From Membranipora membranacea (lineage: Eukaryota; Bryozoa; Gymnolaemata; Cheilostomatida; Membraniporidae), in the NCBI GenBank assembly GCA_914767715.1, contig OU612074.1:4605501-4665500 (forward strand): DNA of 60,000 bases. The letters run 5' to 3'. A program made the position numbers and the translations under genes. The notes beneath the pieces are model-generated. The model saw nothing but the letters and a program-made list of their open reading frames with translations. It did not search any database and had not been told where the DNA came from. Below are positions 46,002 to 57,153 of the stretch, in pieces; the stretch's first letter is position 1, and each line of letters opens with the position of its first letter.

Positions 46002-48757
46002 ATAGATACCTCAGGTCCAGATAATAAACATATCAAACAAATATATATGGTAAACTCTTTTCTTGTTACTGAGCTTTTTTGATGTATCATAGCTTGGGAA
46101 GAGAAGTGCCTCATTTCAAAATGATTCATAAATGTACTAACACTGTTTTATTTCTATATCACTAAGTATCAAATATTCATCACAACCAGATATATGTTTT
46201 TTGTTTCCAAGAAGTTGACTACGAAACCCTATTTTTCCTTCCCTCTAACATTGTCCTTGATGAAATGCGTAGTCTTATGTGCACATTGCCCTCAATATTC
46301 TTGCTCAGTCGATGAAGTAGGGAAATAAAACATACAAAAATAAATTCTTTTGCATCCTATCTGTATAGTTTATCTGTAAAATTCATCTAGATCTTTGATG
46401 TTATCTTGCAGCTGGCCTCAAGATAGTCAATGTGTCTGCACTATAGGCTTTATCGGAATCAAATGGAGCCCACACATTGGACAACCATTGTGTACACTGC
46501 TGATTCATAAACCACAGGTTGCAATGAGCAAAGCTATTCAATTGTTGCAGTCATTTCTGACAAGTGACTCAAAGATATAACAATTTAAAGATACATGTCT
46601 GTCACACTTATCATGATGATGTTGCATATTTTGCATTGTTAAACATAATGAATAATATGGTTACTTCGTCTGCACTACAGCCAGCAGATGATGACTCTTC
46701 AAACAATCTCAGTTTCAGTGACATCTGAATTGTCTATGGTTAGTGAGGGCAGTCATTCATAAATATTCATTTTGCGCTGCAACCACAATTGGTGTTGCAA
46801 CAGGGTGTGTAGTAAATTATATCAACACTCTTCCAGTCCACCATTGGAGTTATCAGTGTCGTTAATGAAGTGTGACAACTTGATGGCAACTTACAAACTT
46901 GCAAACCCATGAAAAGCACAAATATTTTGATCACAATAAATATTGGTGGAAAAAAACTTCCAACATTAGTGAAATTTATCATATATCATAAATCTTTGGT
47001 CCACTTGGAGCCTCGAATGTAATTATAAAATAAACAGCAAGAAACAATCAAAACAAACCAATCACAGCCACATGGATAAGTTTTCACATATTCACACTCA
47101 GAAATGTCTGAAACATAAAAAAACCTGCTGCGTGGTTTTAAAACAGTCCTACCAGGGCAGGCATCTATGAAAAGCTTCCGGTTTCATATAGATGATTTAG
47201 CTATGAACTCATACTTAAAATGTCATAGGTTTGAATAAATTTTGTTCCAGGTTTATTTATTTTTTATTTATTAATTTTAAAAATTTCTGTAGCTCTGATG
47301 AGTACGGATGAGAAGATATGACCTCAGTATCTTAATTATCCTTTCCTTAACAAAAAGTGGCAACTCTGAGTCCTGTATAGTGACAGCCAGCATCTTATAC
47401 TGACACTCAGAAAATTTCAGCAGATTCCCATGTGCAGGCAAAACTGTGATGATCATTATAATATATATATAATAATTATTCTCGAAGCATCATCTATACA
47501 TAAACTCACACACAGACAAAAATTAGAATCAGCTCATAATCAAAATTCATTTTGGCAAATAGAGGTTCCATTGATTCCAAGATAGTAACCCAACTTCACC
47601 CTTAGAATAATCAAATAAGTCTTTTAGCCTTTATTTACAGTCTTTTTAGGAGCTGAGTTTATCAGTAGTAACCTATCCAGAATTTCACCGATATCCTCTG
47701 AGGAAGTTTTGGATGAGGCTGACGATGTAAACAGGGCTTCTATGTCTGATTTTGTGTACGCTCGTGCATGTAGATAATATGTATTATTCCTACGAGTCCA
47801 TAACTTTGGTTTGCTTAGCCTGAGCTTTGTCGTGTCTATACGCTGAGGCTTTATACTACCTCCTACCTGACCTTACTTTCATCTGCCTCTCATGAGCCTC
47901 AAGTGCGGCCTCTGCGCGAATCTCCTTTATTGTTTTTGGACCACTGAATTCTCGACGGGGCTTCCAGTTATTCTAAAGTATATTTACATCATAGTTTGAT
48001 GAGGATCATTGCATAGATAAGTAAGAGAAGTGTTTTACCTAAAGGAATTTTTTAAATATCTGTAAATGCTTTGGAGACTGTTTATTACTGCAGGCAGAGA
48101 GGGTAGTATAATCAATGAGCTATACCAACATTTTAATTTTATCCTCGATTCTGCTTATCTATTGAAGGTTGCTTTTCGTTGAAAAAGAATCTCACCTCTC
48201 TAAGCTCAATAATGTCTTGTAAAGCAAATCGCATCCTTATTGAGGTTTTCTTAGGAGACAGACCATCGGCTATTTTCTTCATCTCAGTAAAATATTGGTT
48301 TGTTCTCAGCTGGAAGCAGGATATATTAAGATAGTGATTGCAATGGTGACAGTTTTATGATATAGGAAAGGGGAGGCTAATGATGTCAGGTGCTTTGACA
48401 GAATTATTTTAATGATCGGCGGAAGGTAATCCTTGTCTGTTGCCTTTAAGATTGAGAGACAAGAAATGAGTTTAGAGCCTAATGGACGTCTGATTTGAAA
48501 TACCTGTTTGGTGTAAAAACAATATGTAAGGGAATATCCCCTAAGCTCTGCCATCGATAGGGGAATTCCCTGCAGGTCCCATGACAAATTGTGTTGAAGA
48601 GCATTGCGTATTTTTATATTCTAGTATCTAATCAAGCTCTTGACCTAGACTTTTAACTTCTAAACCCTCACAAGAGCCCATGGAGAAATATGATTGGAGT
48701 GTCTCCGACCAGCTACAAAAGCTCCTGTTTCCAATAGTTGCCATAATTAACTCTTAG

Positions 48758-49401
48758 AGACTTTCTTTGAGGCTGCTCTTTTGTATCACATCTTATTCTC
48801 CATATTTTATTCTATCATATGAGCGATTTTCAGCTTTATAATCCAAATATTGAGGAAGTTATGGCCTCTCAAACTTCCAAGGTGACGGCAATTTATCGGC
48901 AGTAAGAATCAGCCGGCAATCCCTAGGGTACGTCACAACCATCATACTTATTACGATACACTAATAAATATGTTGATGATCAAAATGTTCAAATCTGTAA
49001 CGGTCTCGAACCCAGGTCCAAATGGCTTTGCAGGCGACGCCGCTAATACTGAGCCATATTGTCTACTTACTAACCTAATTGGCTAGTTGGCTAGTTGCCT
49101 ATAGGTATGGGGACCCGGGTTCGATTCCCACCCAGGTCTGAATTTTGATCATCATCTTATCTGTGTGATTATTAGTGTACTAACTAATAACTCATAATGT
49201 CTATGTCACATGTCTAGGTTGTGACATACCCCAGGGGAACCATCCGCTTATTCCCAATGCCAATTGAAGGCAATCACCCTGGAAGTTTGAGAGGCCATAA
49301 CTTCCTCAATATTTGGATTCTAAAGCTGAAAATCGCTCACATGATAGAATAAAACATGGTGAATAAGATGTGATACAAAAGAGCAGCCTCAAACAAAGTC
49401 T
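48758..49401. mobile_element. Foldback element with two divergent tRNA-like modules, copy B (complete)
   Basis: 644 bp. Left arm begins AGACTTTCTTTGAGGCTGC; right arm ends with its near complement. The arms are about 150 bp and nearly perfect. In the centre a minus-strand tRNA-like module (about 49055-48991) and a plus-strand one (about 49079-49138, A box TGGCTAGTTGG, B box GGTTCGATTCC) point away from each other. TTAAC occurs just outside both ends, but I cannot fix a target duplication. Confidence 0.85.
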
Positions 49402-50640
49402 TTAACAGATACTGTCCAACATAGATTGAAAACCAAATCCCTTAGAATGGTGGCCACCAACGCACCTAACCCTCTACTCTCCTTTGACACGCTACCATCT
49501 GGTCGTTTTAGGCTTCTACGCCACCAAATTAATCTGCCTAGAGACTGTTTTAGATCACAGGCTATCAGTATTTTTAATAAATCACTCTTTTAGTTTCTTT
49601 TCTACCTTTTTGTATTTTTATAATCTATGTACACATGTTTTATGCGTAACAGTTTTAGACATCTGCATTTTTATTAACATTTTTACTGCAGGCAAACTAG
49701 CTTTGTATGTCTCAATCAACCTTGAGATAGTATAGGTACATAGATACACGTAATGATCATCAAATATTATCATTGAACTCTATCGACATTATCAAACTTT
49801 CAGATTGGTGTCCACATAACTAAATTTTTTTTAACACATTTCATGGACAAACTTCTAAAATATGATACAGTAAGCCTTGAAAAATGGTAGACAGATGTAA
49901 TTGAGCCTGGATCTGACATCCATTGTGCCCTCAACTCATTCCTTGTCTTGTAAATTTCCTCTTTTCATACAGTATATGTCGAATACTCTGTCATTTCAAT
50001 AGATTATTACAATGCATTAAATCATTATGAGGTAGAGCTGGTTACAGTTAAAACAAAAATGGTTTGAATAGGTTAAGGACTAAGGTAAATCAAGTCATGT
50101 CTCAATTGACATTTCAGGATTAAATATAAAGGCCTGTTGGGCCTGTTGATTGGGGTGGCAGTATGGCATAGTGTTTGTGATTCAAGCTTGTCGACCTGAA
50201 AGTCTTCTGATATTATGCTGTTATCGGATGTGACATCTCCATACATTAACCAGCTTGCCCTCCCCTATAATGTACATGGGTTTGCTAAGTTGATTGCAGG
50301 AACAAATAAACAGCTGGAAATCTGCTAAAAAATTTTATTCAAATTTAATATGTACAGTTTTTTTTTCAGTTTTCAGTTATTTTCATAGTGTTGACATTAA
50401 GTATTATTTTTGTCTTTATCCTATTTTCGATTGATTTTTCCCTAATACCTATCATAACCAAAATTTATGGCAGCAAAATCGAAGGTCAATTTATATGCTT
50501 AACACTATAGAGAATGAGTTAAACTCCTTGTGCTTTATAAGTTAGTTAAAAGTCTGCATACTAAAATCTGATCAACTGTCTAGGAGTAAAGGCCAGCCCC
50601 AATCGGTGACTGATATTGAAATCTGAACATTGTAAATTAT
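49402..50640. other. B-only intronic or intergenic sequence, no exon recognised
   Basis: The open frame at 49484-49735 is hydrophobic low-complexity sequence with no splice context. Around 50155-50205 is a weak tRNA-like A-box region (TGGCATAGTGTTTGTGA) without a B box, perhaps an old SINE. Confidence 0.4.
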
Positions 50641-53600
50641 GATAATCTTGAAGCTTGAACAACTCCTCTATGAATCTGTGAAAATGATTCCAATCATACT
50701 GAACAAGGTATTGCTGCTTCATGTTGTTTGAGTCCACTCAGGATGGTGCACTTGGCATTATGCTCATATTCTTGGAAACATCCTTTTTACAGTGATTAAA
50801 AATCTTGGGATGAGGTGAGGGTCATATTATATATATATATGTATATACTATATACACCCTTGTATTTGACATTGTGATATATACATCTTTGGCAGTATTA
50901 ATCAATTTGCTATTTATTTGAGTAAGCCCATAATTGTAATAGATTCAACTTCAAATTGTTGAGAGGTGCTGCTAAGGCTCTGAATCCCTTATCAAACATG
51001 GTTTGAAGCTTTGAGATTTCATCTCAAATAGTTGTCTTACTACCTGAAATATGCAAGCTTCCTTCCCTGAGCATTTATCTCAAATTCATCAAACTCCACT
51101 GTTAGTTGAGCTTTCTCATCACCGATGGCCTTCTCCAAATTTGCTCTTTTTTTACCATCACTGCATCATCATGTGACCTTTCAAACTCTTTCTGGCAGCG
51201 TACAAGTAGCAGCTTTCGAAAACTCACAGATGTATTTGGGTCATCAGCTAGTGGTACCTTGAACTCCTACAGCAGATAAAAGAGTAGTAAATTTGCAAGG
51301 GGAGCCATCTTGAGAATTGGATACTTCTTTTCATTTGTATTTGATGAAGACTGATCAGCTATTAGTCACATACCCATAGGTTTTGTCTCTGTTTTCTGGG
51401 TTATAATTTTACTCTGGACAAGACCGTGCTATCAATTTAAAAAACATTCTCAACAAAACAACCACCCTGTCTCAAGGTCATTTCAGGCAGCTCTGGTGTG
51501 TCAGTGAAGTTGGCTGTGTAGGTTCAATTGCAGTTTAAAGTAAAGCATCTAATGATGGTGACCAACATATTTGCCGCCTAGTGGCTTGGGTTAGCAACTC
51601 TAGAGCCCACACTAGATCGGCATTGAGCAGGTCGAGTCTGCAGAATAAAATAGTGAGTTTGATGCTTAGTCCCTGGTAGAATACAAATATATTACCTAAC
51701 AGTTTGCATACTAAAGTACGAGTTTTCGATACTTTCGGTATTGTGCATCACTGGTGAAAGCACAAATTGATCGTGGCTGCGCTGTCTCAAGAAATGAATG
51801 TGATCATAAAATTAAATACATCTGGAAATATGGATATGTAACTTCTCGAAAGAATGTTAATCCCTTTGAATTTAATGGTGCCTTTTGAAATGGTAAAACT
51901 GAACAATGTGTGCATAACTTGTAATCTAAAGAAGTCATATACTCTTTCTAGACGAATGACACTCTTACATCACATACCTTAGCTAGATTCTCACTAAGAG
52001 ATGCATATATGGTACTGTATAAAGGTTCTGCAATGGCCTTCTCAAACACAAGGTTCACAATCCCTGTAAGATCTTTCTCTGATATTACTGGTAGTTTCAA
52101 TGTCTACAAATCAAGAATTGAAAAAACCATGACCATGTGGCTAATAACTGGTCAATCGCATGATTATGTTAAATGTTGCCCGTTTTACTCCTTGATCTTT
52201 GAGAAAACCAGGCATCTCTAAAAATGCTGCCCTATATTGAGAATGATTTGTCGGTGTGATTAATTTTCAATCTGTCGTTGTATTCTCTGATTATATATCT
52301 GCAATGATACTGCTCTTTCAAAGCAAGGTTACAAGATCATTTACGGGTCAAAAGAGGGATGCATTTCCGTCAATTGAACATTAGTCCCTACCTTTTTGAG
52401 AATAACTCCAAACTTTTGTGGTGTGATTTTGTTGAGCATGCCCCTCATAGTTTTGAGCAAACAGTTGAGGGCTCTATCTGCTTCGGTTGCATTTTCCTGC
52501 TCATTACCTCCAAGTCTCCATGGGCTCTCTACTCTCTACCAAATAAGTTCAAACAAAAGTCATTTATTTTCATCTTATTCGTTCACGTTAAAGGCCCTTA
52601 AAATACATCTCCTACTCTATCTTCAAACAATTAGTTTGCGAACAGTAACTGTGTTCACTCAGTTCGAATTTTTGTATAATATATAGGGGTGAAGAAGGGA
52701 CTGAGTGCAGTTTCAGGCCATATCTGTATCAAAATACGTTTGTTGGATTTCGTTTTTGCACAACCTGGGGGAATATATTTACACCACAAGCAATTCGCAG
52801 TATCAGCTTTTCTTCTGGTGTTGTATCATAAAATTCTCATTGTCATTTTCTCTATGACTCAAATGAGTTGCGAAGGGTTCTGTCAGCTCCACCCATAGAC
52901 CTAACCTTTCCTTGGCAGGACACTATATTCATCTTAAGTGAAGTTATATTTACAAGCTGCTGAAGCTGTTGTCTCCCTAGAGTACCTTAGATCCATCAGC
53001 ATTTGTTCATCTACCAAAACATACCATGATCAAGAGCAGCAGCATGTTCAACAGGGGTGTTTCTAGATGCTGATAAAATATTCATGAAGCTATATCTGTC
53101 AGTGTTGTACTTACGTTTTTGAATTCAGCTTTCTGTAATCGATGTTGAACTGCTCTAACAGTCTGATGCTGTCTCATACTGCTGCTGGTTCTCGTTGGAT
53201 TCCCATCTCCCTCTTTCTGGCGCAACCCGCTTGAAATCTATTGAGCAAAGAAAGCATTGGCATGGATAATTAGCCAAACAAGTACCTGTTTTTCCTAAAC
53301 ATTGTATTTATATGACTAAAAGAATTATAAAAAAAAAGATTATGACGACATAAAGCATGTTTGAAGCTATGCCACTTACCTGTTGCTGTTTAATACAGGA
53401 AACGGTGTCACAGTTTCCGCATGAGCACTCAGAGCTGTCAGCAAATTTACACTTTGAGCAAGGCAGAGGCTCCAACTTATCGTCTCCATCATGTTCACCT
53501 TTCGCCTCTGCTGCAGAAACGCCCTCAGCTGCTTGCTGCATGGGCTTATACCCAGGTAAGGAGCCTAAATCAAGGTTCTCATGAGATGTGCTGCAATAAG

Positions 53601-54646
53601 GAAGTGCTATGTAAGGCTTGGTAGGATAATAGGGCACTTAGCAAGACTTTAAATCAGTTTCATGTTTCACCTGATTCCTACTTTGAATCGTAATCTGCCT
53701 TGTTGACAAAAATCTCCTTATAACCACCAATAATCTTTTGTTTCATTTTTGAACTATCAACTTTGAGACTTAAATTGGGCTAGAAAGTTTCTAAAAAAAT
53801 CGATTTTTTCCTCAAAATTCTGATTGCATGTGCTGACAAAACTTCATCTGAAGAAATAACTGGCTCGGATAAGCCAAGTAGAGGGTAGTTCAGTTCATGA
53901 CAGGTGAGGTTAGAGGGATGTAGAATTGAATGAGTTTGAATGTTCATTACAGCAAAAGCCCAGTTCTGTATGGGCAGCAGCCTGTTTTACGAAATATTTA
54001 AAGTAGTGGGTTTGTTGGTGCAGCCCATAATGGGTGCTAAGACATATTTTCGGTACTTAGTCCAATCCAACACTCCACACACACACAGTTGAGATACATG
54101 TGGCAGGTGCTGTACGGGATATGTCATACAGCACTCATGCTGCCCTACAGCATAAACAACAATGCTTCGAAGGTCTTGTGTGCTGTCCCATACATCACTT
54201 GCCGCATGTTAAACAATACCAGTTGCCAGCAACGGTTGTGAGAGCCCATTCAGAACAGGATCAATTTTTGTTGGTGCAGCCTTCCGGTTACTTGGCCCTA
54301 CGTGATTCAATCTGAGGCAAACTTAGCGCCAAATATACAGCATCGTTCTTTGAGCACTAGTATTAGTAATAGTCCAAGACAAAGACATCTACCTGTGCCT
54401 TGTTTAACCAGCAAGTAATAACAATGTGTAACAATAATCAGAGTCTAGCACAACATACTGCTAACCTGCATGTGAGACAGACGATTATAAAACCTGCCCA
54501 GGGGTCATCCTTGAGACATTGATAACAGAAGACATGACCACAAGGCAGCTTACGGGGATCAATCATAGTCTCAATAGTGTCAAAACAGTAGCCACATTGA
54601 TAGTCAGCAGGTGAATCCATGCCTACAGCTACAGCAATTACCTCAC

Positions 54647-56354
54647 CTGCAGTATGTTTGTAATATGTCAAAATCTATTGCAACCATGAAGCATTCATAA
54701 ATTAGCAGGGAAGATTAGAGTAGTGTACTTTTGCAAACTGTGATGTGCAATTCCACTAGTCATGTCCATCATCATAACAGAATCATAGCAATGCAACTGT
54801 TAAAAGCACATTCCTTCTGTAGTTTGAGCAAGCCCAGCGGTTGTGTGCCCCGGTTGTAGAGGCCTTTTAACCGAACTTGCATACACTACTGAAAAGGGCA
54901 GTCTATAATTTCAGGAGGGTACTCTGCACTCTATCTTGAAATAAATATCTTCTTATTTACATACCTTAGAGAAGTTCTCTCTTAGTTTTTGGTTTCTCTA
55001 ACAGTTCTCAAGTGTGACTGAGCTATGAACTTGCTATGAAAGTGTCTTATCACTGGCTTATCTGACACAGATAAAGAATGTGTAGTGACATATTAGTTCA
55101 AACTTGTTTGTTAAAGGGTGACCGAGATGTCAATGATAAAGCTTTCAGACGTTGCGTTGCGTTCAGCGTAATGTATACTGTTTGTTATCAATGGGGAATC
55201 CCCCCCCCCCCCCGTATAATGTTAAAAGTCTACAACCTTATGTATCTGTTATCAGTGAGTCACTAGATAGCCAACATATTTATGCCGGTAATATTAGGTC
55301 ATCAATTTATTGAATCTGGCTATTTAATGGATTCAATAATTGAAGGGAATTCCCCCTCCGAGGGAAAGAGGTCCCTATGTGTACTTTTTATAGTATGCAA
55401 CCACAAGAGAAGAAAATGTGGTAATGTCTACATCCTGTGCCAAGGACCTTCACCTTGGTAACACAGTGAATAAAGTGCGCTGCGCTGTCATAGCAATTAT
55501 TTCCAGTCTTGCTTCAGCTAGGCACACCAACTTTTGACCAAATCATCCCAGCCACTAACTCATCAAGAGGATTTCTTAGAATTATGGAAAAAAAAATAGA
55601 AAACATCTCTTAAAACTAATTTTTGATTTCTCCTGAACTCTTATTCAGCTCATACTGTGCAAGTCACTTAAAGTTCATTGAACAATGCTGATATACTATT
55701 GGACGTTTACTTCAATATCAAAGAAATTGGGAATACGTCTCAATTCGATTTCGTTTCGAAATATAATGCCACAGGGAAAAATAATCTATTGCAATGCTCA
55801 GCCCTAATCTGGGGTAAAAATCCCATTCAATTCACTGTGTAAATATGAATTTTTTGAAAATCAGCGTCAAATTAAGAGCTGCTCAGCATAATTGAACCTG
55901 ATATGATTTACTTACACTTTTTGCCTCGGATGGTCATTTGAAAATATCTGAATAACATATGCTAAGAAAGGAAAATAGTAGGCCTATAAGCATCATAAGA
56001 TAACAAAGCATTATGAATGCCTATGGATTTGCTAAATCAATACCAGTATAAAGTTTCACACAGTGTTGGTCCGAGCCGAGAGGGAATTTTGTGAGAAGAT
56101 AACCACAAAAATTGCTTGTTTGGTTTTAATTCAATTTCACTTCTGTTATATCCTGAATACTGAATTCGGGAAACTAGTAAATAGCCTGTCTTGAAAAGCT
56201 TTGCTGTTTGGAAGGGGAGAGGGGTAAATCAGTACAAAACTCTATTAAAGATTTGGATTGAAAAATTGATATCCAGCTATTCAAACCTCACCACAGCAAT
56301 TTATCTTGCAGACATACTTACCTATATGATTTTTTTGCTGAAATTTCCATCTAC
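54647..56354. other. Conserved duplicated region upstream of the RING exon, no gene recognised
   Basis: Matches 21224-22990 of copy A without the micro-palindrome. A run of 15 C at about 55199-55213 replaces 5 C in copy A. Confidence 0.5.
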
Positions 56355-57153
56355 TGATCCAAGCCAATTTCTTGTAATGCACAAATAAAAAAAAATACCC
56401 AACAACAAAAGCTTATGTATCATAGCACAAAATGACAGAAATTTTATTATTGAAAATCTTGAATACTGACATTTAAAGACAAAAGACGGGTATAAAAGGC
56501 CCAGTTAACGTAAAGCGATCACCCAGCCGTACCCATTTCAAGTAGGGTTAGCAGCATTCAAATTTCTCCTGCTTTTTCGGGAACATGATGAGCAGTCTCA
56601 ACTTTTTGAGATGAAAATTGCAAGGACTGATGCAGATTTTTCATACACACATCCCTATATAAAACTTATTCCAAAATTCTCCTTAGAAAGTGGTGAAAAT
56701 GCATCAGCTTTGACTCTAAATTGCACAGCCGTAGAGATTTCAAATTACCCGCCCCACATTTTACTGGTTCTTATTGGTTGATTTTGAAATACGATTGGCA
56801 GATTTATATAGTGCCTAGAATTTTTGTCAGGTGCCTAGTTACAATTGCTGTCATTAATTGGCAATCAACATGGTTATTTGCTATTAAAATCCAGCAATCA
56901 AGTTTACATGAGATGGGATAAAATAGCTATAAGGGCTTTATCCAAGGGCACTGTTGAATACAGTACTTTGCATTGATGTTGCAGACAATCGGCCACAAAT
57001 GAACACTATCCTTAGTTTGGAAGGAGTTTGGAAGGGATATAACGACCAAAACGCCATGTATCTCATCTTAGGGATTAGTATGATAAAGTATAAAAAAGTC
57101 GAGTAAACACGAGTATGATGATGTCATGTATTAGTGTATAATGAGAACAATAT
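56355..57153. other. B-only segment, nature unknown
   Basis: About 0.8 kb with no counterpart in copy A, which has a LINE fragment and TIR element at the same place. I found no inverted ends, target duplication or coding motif. It may be the original sequence, replaced or deleted in A. Confidence 0.5.

Larger units (their letters stand above)
47634..54646 (-). pseudogene. RING plus MIF4G (eIF4G-like) gene, minus strand, copy B, broken
   Basis: Exons in gene order: RING 54646-54466; Cys-rich 53636-53380; linker 53237-53115; MIF4G 52535-52392 (MRGMLNKITPQKFGV); 52103-51978 (TLKLPVISEKDLTGIVNLVF, then EKAIAEP); 51266-51044 (SFRKLLLVRCQKEFE), where a run of 7 A leaves the frame one base short of open; a stub near 50690-50650 (FIEELFKLQ) that soon diverges; 48309-48196 (TNQYFTEMKKIADG); 47972-47877 (NNWKPRREFSGPKTIKEI). 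The last intron and the start of the last exon are deleted at 47876, which puts a TAG soon after MKVRSGRR. Between the stub and 48309 the exon for the central MIF4G helices is missing. Upstream exons are intact, so a RING-plus-partial-MIF4G product is conceivable. Sequence homology to eIF4G is clear; single-gene status of the RING is inferred. Confidence 0.75.

Noticed and set aside
49484-49735. 83-residue hydrophobic open frame as a membrane protein
   Set aside because: T-rich low-complexity sequence in a region deleted from copy A, with no start context or splice sites.
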